A DNA stretch of 7,155 bases from Bacteroidales bacterium (GCA_900767075.1 CAAFXX010000414.1:1-7155), one strand, 5' to 3'. Positions 1 to 6,426 are shown, counted from the stretch's first letter. Notes: a model not told the origin generated them from the letters alone. Program-made: numbers and translations.

Positions 1-5
1 ATGCT

Positions 6-22
6 ACATGCCAAAGGCATGT
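6..22. repeat. Short intergenic palindrome (ACATGCC-AAA-GGCATGT)
   Basis: Seven bases, ACATGCC at 6-12, pair perfectly with GGCATGT at 16-22 around a three-base loop. The right arm continues as CCCTAC, so the minus strand reads GTAGGGACATGCC. This resembles the GTAGGGAC-type palindromes that I recall from Bacteroidales intergenic regions, but that link is memory-based and unverified. It could be a dispersed palindromic element or part of a terminator for a gene beyond the left edge. Confidence 0.4.
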
Positions 23-134
23 CCCTACAGAATGAATGTTCGTTTATTTTTGTGCTTCAATTATAACTGATATTTTATGATCCGGAGTGGATTTGAAGCA
101 ATAGTGATATATATGTAAAATAAAGGCATAATAA

Positions 135-168
135 AACCTGAAGAGCAGTTGAAAACTGTCATCAGGTT
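135..168 (-). terminator. Hairpin terminator downstream of the outer-membrane protein gene
   Basis: An outer 7-bp stem pairs AACCTGA (135-141) with TCAGGTT (162-168). An inner 5-bp stem pairs CAGTT (146-150) with AACTG (154-158) over a GAA loop, separated from the outer stem by a small internal loop. Read on the minus strand, the hairpin is followed by TTTATTATG, a U-rich tract. Read on the plus strand, the following bases are less T-rich. It lies about 100 nt past the minus-strand stop codon at 266, so it is most likely the intrinsic terminator of that gene. Confidence 0.6.
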
Positions 169-265
169 CAGAATTTTCTAAGCGATGAGAATCGAATATT
201 TGAAAATTGACGATGCGTTGTAAGGAAATATCGGATTTTCAGATTTGGCGGATTTTGACCCTTTG

Positions 266-1021
266 TTACCTGAAACTATATCCGATCGAGACCATGAATC
301 TGTTTTCATGGTAGCTTATCTTCATCTGGCTTTTTGTTCTGTCGGGCATCTTGATCATGTTGAGCAATCCGATATCTCCGCTCAATCCGAAGTAAAAATT
401 GCGGCAGAAATTAAATCCAATACCAGTGCGCAGACCAAGTCCCACCCGCTGCATCTTGGCACCAAAGCTTCCCAGAATACTGTTGAAGAGAGAGCCTGTC
501 AGGTGAAACGAATCATCGAATCCCTTCTTTGTGGTGATATAATAATCATTTGAGAAGGCAACGTCGAGCACCGGTCCTACGAAAAGCGACACCGATCCAT
601 TGCGTATGAAATCGAAATGATACCCTAAAGTGACAGGCACCCTCATACCGAATTTTCGTGTGGATTTATGGTTGATGAGGTTTGACGATACCTCGCCTTC
701 TCCCAAGGCATTGATGTCAATTCCGGTAGTATTATAGTATAACTCAAGACCCGGTTCTACATAGAAGTTGGCGACGATCGGTGCATTGTAGAATGCTCCT
801 ATTGATATACCGGGAGCCGATGTCAGAATACTTACCGGATAATCTTTTGTGATACCGGAGTATTTGAAATCATCAGGAATGGTAAGATCCATTGCCGTCC
901 TTACGCTGAAATGGGGACGGTTGTCAGGGTTGTCTACAATAGGGCTGGATGCTAATGCCGGAGTGGCTAATGTCCCAATCAGACCAAAATATAAAAGAAA
1001 TATCGATATGTGTGTTTTCAT
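266..1021 (-). CDS. Outer-membrane beta-barrel protein (PorT-like family)
   Basis: The 251-residue product begins with a Sec signal peptide: MKTH, a hydrophobic run to about residue 20, and an A-L-A cleavage site at residues 22-24. The mature part is built of alternating polar and hydrophobic strands with many Gly and aromatic residues, such as SIGAFYNAP and YVEPGLELYYN, and ends in a strand finishing SIGYSFR. This pattern fits the small 8-10-strand outer-membrane barrels common in Bacteroidota (OMP_b-brl_2 / PorT-like). The protein should sit in the outer membrane; its ligand or function cannot be read from the sequence, and nothing shows that it belongs to the type IX secretion system. The gene looks more A/T-rich than the plus-strand genes. 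It lies 148 nt downstream of rarA on the same strand, with no clear terminator between, so read-through from rarA is possible. Confidence 0.8.
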   Translation of the reverse strand: MKTHISIFLLYFGLIGTLATPALASSPIVDNPDNRPHFSVRTAMDLTIPDDFKYSGITKDYPVSILTSAPGISIGAFYNAPIVANFYVEPGLELYYNTTGIDINALGEGEVSSNLINHKSTRKFGMRVPVTLGYHFDFIRNGSVSLFVGPVLDVAFSNDYYITTKKGFDDSFHLTGSLFNSILGSFGAKMQRVGLGLRTGIGFNFCRNFYFGLSGDIGLLNMIKMPDRTKSQMKISYHENRFMVSIGYSFR

Positions 1022-1169
1022 ATTTATGCAATTTGATTTTGTCTGTCAATTATAGTATGAAACCAATGGAATTAGTGTTTCTGACTATTGAATTATTTAA
1101 TAATATAATTATATTAATTAAACATGAAAATATTCAAAGTGTTTAAAATATCTTCTCTTAAAAATTGCT
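1022..1169. other. A/T-rich gap between rarA and the barrel gene
   Basis: These 148 nt hold no gene. They should contain the promoter of the minus-strand barrel gene, but I found no full TTTG / TAnnTTTG match; the closest is TATAATTG on the minus strand near 1050, without a good -33 partner. A perfect 16-base A/T palindrome lies at 1101-1116. No convincing rarA terminator with a G/C stem is visible. Confidence 0.5.
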
Positions 1170-2456
1170 TCAGACGCTACGGTTATTCAATTCGTCAAGG
1201 CGTGCTTTCATCTTGTTTTCCGAAGGATTATCGGCGGCAATCCAGAACTTTGAACCGACAAGTCTGTCGGGAAGGTACTGCTGTTTTACGTAATGTCCTT
1301 CATAATCGTGCGCATATTTATATCCCTCATGATAACCGAGATCCGCCATAAGTTTGGTCGGAGCGTTCCTTAAGTGCAGCGGAACGGGAAGGTCGCCGGT
1401 GGCTTTTACCGCCTCTAAAGCATTGTTTATTGCCATGTAGGATGAGTTGCTTTTGGGAGAATTTGCAAGGTAAACCGCGCATTCCGACAGTATAATTCTG
1501 CCTTCGGGCCATCCTATTTTGTTAAGGGAATCGAATGTTGCATTGGCTAAAAGAAGCGCGTTTGGATTGGCAAGACCGATGTCTTCGGCGGCGACAATCA
1601 CGAGTCGACGGGCTATAAAAGCTGGATCCTCGCCACCCTCTACCATGCGTGCGAGCCAGTAAACGGCAGCGTCAGGATCGGAACCGCGTATGGATTTTAT
1701 GAATGCCGAGATGATGTCGTAATGCATTTCACCGTTACGGTCATAAGCCGCCGGGTTCTGTTGAAGGCGCGATGTTACGGTCTGATCATCGATTACCATT
1801 GTCTCGTTGTCGGGCGTGGATTGCTCAATAAGGTCGAGGATATTTAGCAGTTTTCTTGCGTCTCCGCCCGAAAATCTGAATAGCGCGGATTTGGATTTTA
1901 TATCGATTTTGCGTTTGCTCAGAATCTCATCTTTTGTCAGTGCCCGCTCGAGAAGTGTGTCGAGGTCCTCTTCTTCAAGTGGATTTAGAGTATATACCTG
2001 CGCCCTGGAGAGAAGTGGCCTGATCACTTCGAACGAAGGATTTTCAGTCGTGGCGCCGACCAAAGTCACGGTCCCTTTCTCAACGGCACCGAGGAGCGAG
2101 TCCTGCTGGCTCTTGTTGAAGCGGTGGATTTCATCGATAAAAAGTATGGGGCGCCCTTTTGAGAACATGCTTCGGGAATCCGCCTCGCAGCGCTGAAGCA
2201 CCTCGCGTACATCCTTCACGCCCGAGGTTACTGCCGAGAGGGTATAGAAAGGCACCTCGGTCTGCGAGGCTATGATTTTGGCAAGTGTTGTCTTTCCTAC
2301 TCCCGGAGGTCCCCAAAGTATGAAAGAGTTTACCCTGCCTGATTCGATCATACGGCGTATGATTCCGTCCTCTCCGACAAGGTGTCGCTGACCTATGTAA
2401 TCATCAAGATTCTGTGGTCTAAGTCGTTCAGCCAGTGGAATATTCCTGTTCGTCAT
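1170..2456 (-). CDS. rarA: Replication-associated recombination protein A (AAA+ ATPase)
   Basis: The 428-residue product is close to the usual RarA/MgsA length (about 430-450). RarA is a tetrameric, clamp-loader-like cytoplasmic ATPase that acts at stalled replication forks and single-strand DNA gaps. Counting from ATG 2456, the Walker A motif GPPGVGKTT is at residues 49-57, Walker B LFIDEIHRF at 105-113, sensor 1 GATTENPSF at 134-142, and the arginine finger in LLSRAQ near residue 151. The C-terminal half carries typical RarA segments such as RGSDPDAAVYWLARM, GGEDP and AAEDIGLANP. The start at 2456 gives MTNRNIPLAERLRPQ, which begins just before the family's conserved LAxRxRP region. An in-frame TTG at 2477 would add seven residues but is less likely. 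The upstream HAD gene is separated from it by a terminator, so rarA probably has its own promoter in the A/T-rich gap. Confidence 0.95.
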   Translation of the reverse strand: MTNRNIPLAERLRPQNLDDYIGQRHLVGEDGIIRRMIESGRVNSFILWGPPGVGKTTLAKIIASQTEVPFYTLSAVTSGVKDVREVLQRCEADSRSMFSKGRPILFIDEIHRFNKSQQDSLLGAVEKGTVTLVGATTENPSFEVIRPLLSRAQVYTLNPLEEEDLDTLLERALTKDEILSKRKIDIKSKSALFRFSGGDARKLLNILDLIEQSTPDNETMVIDDQTVTSRLQQNPAAYDRNGEMHYDIISAFIKSIRGSDPDAAVYWLARMVEGGEDPAFIARRLVIVAAEDIGLANPNALLLANATFDSLNKIGWPEGRIILSECAVYLANSPKSNSSYMAINNALEAVKATGDLPVPLHLRNAPTKLMADLGYHEGYKYAHDYEGHYVKQQYLPDRLVGSKFWIAADNPSENKMKARLDELNNRSV

Positions 2457-2475
2457 GTCGTGTTCGCTACGTGTC

Positions 2476-2549
2476 AAAATATATATTAAATATATAAATA
2501 CTATATAATATAAATATGTAAATATGTATATATTTAATTAAATAAAAAT
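2476..2549. promoter_or_regulatory. Extreme A/T tract upstream of rarA
   Basis: Only three or four of these 74 bases are G or C. The tract includes an exact 8-bp tandem repeat, AAATATGT at 2512-2519 and 2520-2527. It lies between the rarA start and the terminator of the HAD gene and so probably carries the rarA promoter. On the minus strand TATATTTTG (2483-2475) is one base too long for the Bacteroidota -7 element TAnnTTTG, and no TTTG lies at the right distance upstream. The exact promoter therefore cannot be assigned. Intrinsic bending or easy melting of this DNA is an inference from composition. Confidence 0.4.
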
Positions 2550-2568
2550 GAGAATTGCTTCTCATTTT
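2545..2568 (-). terminator. Palindromic terminator after the HAD gene
   Basis: AAAATGAGAA (2545-2554) and TTCTCATTTT (2559-2568) form a perfect 10-bp stem with a four-base loop. On the minus strand the loop is GCAA, a stable GNRA tetraloop, and the stem is followed by TATTTAATTAA, making a T-rich tail. The hairpin lies 27 nt past the HAD stop codon. On the plus strand the loop is TTGC and the stem is followed by CTCACC, so termination should be strongest in the minus direction. Confidence 0.75.
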
Positions 2569-2589
2569 CTCACCTGTCTGTCATGTTGA

Positions 2590-2614
2590 TGGCATCATGG
2601 TTCTCGTGATGCCA
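2590..2614 (-). other. Hairpin spanning the HAD stop codon
   Basis: TGGCATCA (2590-2597) and TGATGCCA (2607-2614) form a perfect 8-bp stem with a nine-base loop. On the transcript the TGA stop codon (2595-2597 on the minus strand) lies within the 3' arm. No T-tract follows, so this is not a terminator by itself. It may protect the mRNA 3' end together with the hairpin at 2545-2568, or be a chance palindrome. Confidence 0.4.
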
Positions 2615-3260
2615 GTATGCGTGAAAGGTCCTCGAAATCGAGCTCTTCTAAAGAATGAACAATTATGTCGGAAAAGGGTTGAATGCGCTCGGCGGGAAGA
2701 GTGCCGGCAACGCCCACTACATAAGCTCCCGATGCGTTGCCTGCCTGTACGCCCTGATAGGAATCCTCGAACACTGCACAGTGCTCCGGACGAGCTCCGA
2801 TCAGTTTCGCGCCCAAGAGATATCCTTCCGGATCAGGTTTCGAGCGGCTGATCATGTCTGCCGTGACAATGTGGTCGAACCAATGGTCAAAGTCGGGAAT
2901 CTCCTCGTGCAGGTGAGCCATCTTGACATCGTTGCTGCTTGTCACGAGCACGGTCGGAATCTGATGATCGGATGCAAACTGAAGGATATCCAAGGCTCCG
3001 GGAAGCCAGCGGTAGACCATTTTCCCTTCAAGGTCATAAAGCATGTCGATGATCGCCTGCCGGTCGGCATGGGGGAAATAGGTGTCGATTATACTGTCGA
3101 GCGTCGTGCCTTTGATTCGTGTGGCTAAGTCATCATATCCCGAATGGAATTTTCTGTCGATTTCTGTCCATATTCTTGAATATTCCGTCTCGCTTTCGAT
3201 AAGGACTCCGTCAAGGTCGAAAAGGAAACCGATGCGCGCATTGTCGATGGTGGTATTCAT
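2595..3260 (-). CDS. HAD-superfamily hydrolase, beta-phosphoglucomutase-like
   Basis: The 221-residue cytoplasmic protein has all four haloacid-dehalogenase motifs. Motif I is FDLDGVL with nucleophile Asp15 and acid/base Asp17. Motif II is VTSSN with Ser108. Motif III is the Lys in SKPDP (Lys141). Motif IV is FEDS with Glu165 and Asp166. An alpha-helical cap of about 80 residues sits between motifs I and II, the arrangement of the beta-phosphoglucomutase / phosphoglycolate phosphatase branch. The length is typical. Enzymes of this branch transfer or hydrolyse phosphate through a phospho-aspartate; the substrate here (sugar phosphate, phosphoglycolate or other) cannot be told from motifs. The ATG at 3260 is followed by nine residues before the first core strand, and no other start fits better. 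It is transcribed divergently from the FAD enzyme and ends at a strong terminator, so it is probably a single-gene transcript. Confidence 0.88.
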   Translation of the reverse strand: MNTTIDNARIGFLFDLDGVLIESETEYSRIWTEIDRKFHSGYDDLATRIKGTTLDSIIDTYFPHADRQAIIDMLYDLEGKMVYRWLPGALDILQFASDHQIPTVLVTSSNDVKMAHLHEEIPDFDHWFDHIVTADMISRSKPDPEGYLLGAKLIGARPEHCAVFEDSYQGVQAGNASGAYVVGVAGTLPAERIQPFSDIIVHSLEELDFEDLSRILASREP

Positions 3261-3325
3261 AATGAAGCTAATTTCTTATTCACGAAACTTGTCGCGTAAC
3301 TATATTTATAAACTTGATTTCTCGA

Positions 3326-3333
3326 CAAAATTA
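3326..3333 (-). promoter_or_regulatory. Possible -7 element for the HAD gene
   Basis: Read on the minus strand these bases are TAATTTTG, an exact match to the Bacteroidota -7 consensus TAnnTTTG. Transcription would start near 3318-3321, giving a leader of about 60 nt before ATG 3260. There is no TTTG at the expected -33 distance, where the sequence is ATAT, so the call rests on the -7 element alone. Confidence 0.35.
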
Positions 3334-3374
3334 GCAAAAAAAGAACAATCTCTATATATTAAGGTGTAGTTAAT

Positions 3375-3406
3375 TTTGGTGCAACGCTTAAAAAGCACTA
3401 AATTTG
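3375..3406 (+). promoter_or_regulatory. Bacteroidota primary-sigma promoter of the FAD enzyme gene
   Basis: TTTG at 3375-3378 is followed after exactly 20 nt by TAAATTTG at 3399-3406. Both elements match the Bacteroidota primary-sigma consensus (-33 TTTG, -7 TAnnTTTG) without mismatch and with normal spacing. The predicted transcription start is about 3411-3414, at the start codon itself, which suggests a leaderless or nearly leaderless mRNA. Confidence 0.75.
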
Positions 3407-3410
3407 CAAT

Positions 3411-4982
3411 ATGATAAATGAATTGGACCTCCGTCTCAGTCCCAGGGAAGCCGCGGTAATCTCCTTGTTAAGGAAAGCGGCAGCCCGTAAGCTCAAGATA
3501 AAGGAGAAAGAGATAAACGACGTCCGGATAGTGCGTCGTTCGATCGACGCGCGTCATGGTGTGAAAGTGAATCTTACAGTGCGCGTGGCGACAGGCGATG
3601 ATCTCTCGGCGGGAAGCAGCCTGCGTCCCGTGGCGTTTACCCCTGTGCCGGCAGATGCACCTGTCATGGTGATTGTCGGTGCCGGACCTGCCGGATTGTT
3701 CGCCGCCTTGAAATGCATTCAGAGGGGAATCCGTCCGATTGTGCTTGAGAGAGGTCATGACGTCGATGCTCGCCGATTGGATCTTGCGGCAATGTGCCGC
3801 GAAGGGCGTATAAATCCAGCCAGCAATTATTGTTATGGAGAGGGAGGAGCCGGAGCCTTCAGCGACGGCAAGCTCTTCACACGAAGCAAAAAGCGCGGCA
3901 ATGTGGAAGACGTGCTTCAACTGCTTGTCCAGTTCGGCGCTTCCGAACGGATTCTCGTGGACGCTCATCCGCATATCGGCAGCGACCGCCTGCCGAAGGT
4001 CATAAAGGCGATTCGAGAGGAGATTATCCGGTGCGGCGGGGAAGTTAATTTCTCTACACGGGTCGACGGTCTTGTGGTCGTCGATGGCGTGGCTGCGGGA
4101 GTCGTCGCTTCCGACGGCAGGGAATACCGTGGCGCCGTGATGCTCGCCACCGGACATTCGGCGCGCGATACCATCAGGCGGCTTCACGCCCAGGGCGTCG
4201 GCATGCAGGCGAAGGGAATTGCTGTAGGCGTGCGTCTTGAGCACCCACAGCACCTTATTGACAAGCTGCAGTATCATTCTGAGGAAGGACGCGGTGAATA
4301 CCTCCCTGTAGCCGAATATAGTTTTGTGACACAGAGTGGAGGCAGAGGTGTATATTCCTTCTGTATGTGCCCGGGCGGAGTCATCGTGCCGGCAGGGAGT
4401 GCCGACGGCGAACTGGTCGTCAACGGTATGTCGGCTTCGGCACGTGCCGGTAAATTCGCCAATTCGGGTATGGTGGTCGAGATCCGCCCCGGAGATTTCC
4501 CCGAATATGAGAAAAGCGGCGAGATGCAGCTTCTCGATTTTCAGGAAAATCTCGAGCGCTCGATGTTCATGGCAGCCGGTGAAACCATCAATGCTCCGGC
4601 CCAACGCATGCAGGATTTTGTGGAAGGAAAAGTTTCGGAATCACTTCCCGACACTTCGTATGCTCCCGGAATCCATTCTGCTGATTTCAATAAGCTGCTT
4701 CCCCCTTTCATCGCCGACAGGCTGCGCGACGGTTTCAGACAATTCGGCGCGAAGCGTCCCGGTTTTTTGACCAACGAAGCCAAGCTGATAGGACTGGAAT
4801 CGCGGACATCTTCTCCCATAAGGATTCCCCGTGATCCCGAATCTCTTTGTCACACGGAGATATCCCGCCTTTATCCCGTGGGCGAGGGTGCCGGATATGC
4901 AGGAGGAATAGTTTCGGCGGCACTCGACGGAATGAGGGCTGCCGATGCCTATGCCGATACGATAGACGGAAAGGCAAACTGA
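3411..4982 (+). CDS. FAD-dependent dehydrogenase (COG2509-type NAD(P)/FAD oxidoreductase)
   Basis: The 523-residue cytoplasmic flavoprotein has an N-terminal domain of about 80 residues that includes VRRSIDARHG at 41-50. A Rossmann FAD-binding fold follows, with the dinucleotide motif GAGPAG at 90-95 and the ribose-binding Glu in VLERG at 111-115. Then come GEGGAGAFSDGKL at 143-155, the ATGHS segment at 246-250, and a C-terminal FAD contact GEGAGYAGGIVSAA at 491-504. This order and length fit the COG2509 dehydrogenases, whose physiological substrate is not established to my knowledge. ATG 3411 gives the usual N-terminal start of the family; the upstream frame is closed by TAA at 3399, and a TTG at 3423 is the only near alternative. 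tsaB begins 25 nt after the stop, so the two are probably co-transcribed, though no functional link is evident. The gene is visibly richer in G+C than its flanks. Confidence 0.88.
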   Translation: MINELDLRLSPREAAVISLLRKAAARKLKIKEKEINDVRIVRRSIDARHGVKVNLTVRVATGDDLSAGSSLRPVAFTPVPADAPVMVIVGAGPAGLFAALKCIQRGIRPIVLERGHDVDARRLDLAAMCREGRINPASNYCYGEGGAGAFSDGKLFTRSKKRGNVEDVLQLLVQFGASERILVDAHPHIGSDRLPKVIKAIREEIIRCGGEVNFSTRVDGLVVVDGVAAGVVASDGREYRGAVMLATGHSARDTIRRLHAQGVGMQAKGIAVGVRLEHPQHLIDKLQYHSEEGRGEYLPVAEYSFVTQSGGRGVYSFCMCPGGVIVPAGSADGELVVNGMSASARAGKFANSGMVVEIRPGDFPEYEKSGEMQLLDFQENLERSMFMAAGETINAPAQRMQDFVEGKVSESLPDTSYAPGIHSADFNKLLPPFIADRLRDGFRQFGAKRPGFLTNEAKLIGLESRTSSPIRIPRDPESLCHTEISRLYPVGEGAGYAGGIVSAALDGMRAADAYADTIDGKAN

Positions 4983-5007
4983 TTTAAAGTGAAATAAAAT
5001 ACACATA

Positions 5008-5700
5008 ATGGCAATTATTCTTAATATAGAGACTTCCGGCAGAATTTGTTCCGTGGCACTTACGAAAGAGGGTGCCGTGGAGTTTCAGCTTGAAGACACA
5101 GAGGGAATGAAACATGCCGAAAGGCTCGCTCCTTTCGTGGAGCGATGCATGGAGGAACTAAAACGTAAGGAGGAAAAGCTTGATGCCGTGGCGGTAAGTA
5201 TCGGTCCCGGCAGCTATACCGGTCTGCGTATCGGTCTGTCGCTCGCTAAAGGTCTCGCGTTCAGTCTCGGTGTCCCTCTGATAGGAGTCAGTACACTCAA
5301 GATTCTCGCGGTGAAAGCCATGTTCCGGAATATGGATTTCTCGGGGGAGGAGTTGCTTGCCCCGATGATTGATGCCCGAAGGATGGAGGTTTTTGGAGGA
5401 GTGTATGATTTTGCACTTAATGAGATTGAAAAGCCCGGAGCCAAGATACTTGACAGCGGTTCCTATGCCGATTTGCTTCGCAACCGTCAGGTCTGGTTCA
5501 TGGGCGACGGCTCGGAGAAGCTGAAAGGCGTGATTGATAGTCCCAACGCCCGGTGGATAGATAATCTCAACCCGATGGCAAAGGATATGCTCGCACTGTC
5601 GGAGAAGGCTTATCGGGAAGGTGATTTCATCGATATCGCTTACTCGGTTCCTGAATATCTTAAGGAATACCAGACCACGAAACCTAAACCGAAAATGTGA
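5008..5700 (+). CDS. tsaB: tRNA threonylcarbamoyladenosine biosynthesis protein TsaB
   Basis: The 230-residue product matches the length of TsaB (231 residues in E. coli). The N-terminus has the ASKHA strand ILNIETSG at residues 4-11, and the family signature GPGSYTGLRIG lies at 66-76, followed by LAKGLAF. The C-terminal part contains a PEYLKEYQ segment, a common TsaB ending. TsaB is a catalytically inactive paralogue of TsaD. It pairs with TsaD and, together with TsaE, transfers threonylcarbamoyl from TsaC's product to A37 of ANN-decoding tRNAs in the cytoplasm. ATG 5008 directly precedes the first core strand and follows an A-rich leader, AAATAAAATACACATA, without a Shine-Dalgarno site, as is usual in Bacteroidota. 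It lies 25 nt after the FAD enzyme gene and 76 nt before the DUF4290 gene. Confidence 0.95.
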   Translation: MAIILNIETSGRICSVALTKEGAVEFQLEDTEGMKHAERLAPFVERCMEELKRKEEKLDAVAVSIGPGSYTGLRIGLSLAKGLAFSLGVPLIGVSTLKILAVKAMFRNMDFSGEELLAPMIDARRMEVFGGVYDFALNEIEKPGAKILDSGSYADLLRNRQVWFMGDGSEKLKGVIDSPNARWIDNLNPMAKDMLALSEKAYREGDFIDIAYSVPEYLKEYQTTKPKPKM

Positions 5701-5704
5701 AAAC

Positions 5705-5724
5705 ACGGGATTTGCGCTTCCCGT
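5705..5724 (+). terminator. Weak hairpin between tsaB and the DUF4290 gene
   Basis: ACGGGA (5705-5710) pairs with TCCCGT (5719-5724) over an eight-base loop, five bases after the tsaB stop codon. The following bases are AGACGGTTTTAAATTA, so a T-tract exists but is displaced by six bases. It may be a weak terminator or a stem that partly uncouples the two gene pairs; read-through seems likely. Confidence 0.35.
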
Positions 5725-5776
5725 AGACGGTTTTAAATTATGATTAAAGTTTCACAGACATAAAGAAATTATTAAA

Positions 5777-6373
5777 ATGATCTTACCATATAATACTGAT
5801 AAAAATCCGATAATTTTGCCTGAATTCGGCCGTAACATCGAGGGTCTTATAAATTACTGCGTCTCGATTCCCGACCGTTACGAGCGCACGGAGTTCGCCT
5901 ATGCCCTTGCAGATGTCATGGCTAATCTTTTCCCGGAACTCGTCGGCGAGAACGGCGACATGTCGAAAGTCTGGGATGAAATGAACATCATCTCCCAGTT
6001 CAGGCTCGACGTCGATTTCCCTTATCCTGTCATAAGCGAGGAGAATATCCATCCGCGTCCGGAGCGTTTGCCTTATACGTCTTCAGCCATCCGTTACCGC
6101 CATTATGGTAAGAACATAGAGAAAATGATAGAGGTGATCGCCGATATGCCGGAAGGCGAGGAACGCGACCAGCTCATTTCGATGGTGGCACACCACATGA
6201 AGAAGCTCATGCTCATCCATAACAAGGAGGGCATGGACAACGCCAAGATCCTGCGTGACCTTTGCGAGTATTCCCACGGAAAGATCAATCTTGATCCCAA
6301 CACCTATCTTCTTCATGAATTTAAGGAGGCGGAGCCTGTGGTTACTCCCGGAAAAAAGAAAAAGAAAAAATAG
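5777..6373 (+). CDS. DUF4290 family protein of unknown function
   Basis: The 198-residue protein has no signal peptide or membrane segment and should be cytoplasmic. The sequence and its place immediately before murA match the DUF4290 family, which is found in Bacteroidota and has no known function to my knowledge. It looks alpha-helical and carries an apparent internal repeat: LPY then FGRNIE (residues 3-5 and 17-22) and LPY then YGKNIE (98-100 and 110-115), each followed by a similar helical stretch with P...ER...A..M..L. The C-terminus is a very basic PGKKKKKK tail encoded by an A-rich tract that includes an in-frame A AAA AAG heptamer. ATG 5777 follows an A/T-rich leader without a Shine-Dalgarno site and begins directly at the first repeat's LPY. 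murA starts 53 nt downstream on the same strand, which suggests co-expression with cell-wall synthesis but does not show a function. Confidence 0.85.
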   Translation: MILPYNTDKNPIILPEFGRNIEGLINYCVSIPDRYERTEFAYALADVMANLFPELVGENGDMSKVWDEMNIISQFRLDVDFPYPVISEENIHPRPERLPYTSSAIRYRHYGKNIEKMIEVIADMPEGEERDQLISMVAHHMKKLMLIHNKEGMDNAKILRDLCEYSHGKINLDPNTYLLHEFKEAEPVVTPGKKKKKK

Positions 6374-6426
6374 ACGGTGTCGCTTTATATTCAGTTAACG
6401 GTCACTTCAATACTTGAATTAATTCT

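Larger units (their letters stand above)
1..265. other. Non-coding left edge
   Basis: No convincing gene was found on either strand. All three plus-strand frames meet stops within about 70 bases, so if an upstream gene ended here only a short tail of it could be present. The stretch is A/T-rich and holds two secondary structures listed separately: a small palindrome at 6-22 and a terminator-like hairpin at 135-168. The bases between the hairpin and the stop codon at 266 are best read as the 3' untranslated region of the minus-strand outer-membrane protein gene. Confidence 0.6.

Noticed and set aside
1..66. Short plus-strand frame of 21 codons opening at base 1
   Set aside because: It has no recognisable product, overlaps the palindrome at 6-22, and its start coincides with the window edge.
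1101..1116. Perfect 16-base palindrome TAATATAATTATATTA
   Set aside because: It consists only of A and T within a low-complexity A/T region, so chance is a good explanation, and it has no G/C stem to act as a terminator.
2457..2477. Seven-codon N-terminal extension of rarA from TTG 2477
   Set aside because: ATG 2456 lies directly before the conserved RarA N-terminus, and the extension would use a rare start codon and add residues that are not part of the RarA domain.
2655..3128. A 157-codon plus-strand open frame opposite the HAD gene
   Set aside because: The minus-strand gene has all four HAD motifs; the antisense product has no recognisable features.
3468..4604. A 378-codon minus-strand open frame opposite the FAD enzyme gene
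   Set aside because: It is fully antisense to a gene with clear FAD-binding motifs. The product is rich in His, Cys and Arg with no recognisable domain, as expected for the reverse frame of a G+C-rich gene.
5158..5706. A 182-codon minus-strand open frame opposite tsaB
   Set aside because: It covers most of tsaB, whose GPGSYTGLRIG signature is unmistakable; the antisense product looks like a shadow.
5711..5741. Possible promoter before the DUF4290 gene (TTTG, 19 nt, TAAATTAT)
   Set aside because: The -7 part matches TAnnTTTG poorly at its last two positions, and the TTTG lies inside the loop of the hairpin after tsaB.
6408..6420. Five-base stem TTCAA-TAC-TTGAA just before murA
   Set aside because: It is too short and A/T-rich to be a convincing terminator or regulatory element.
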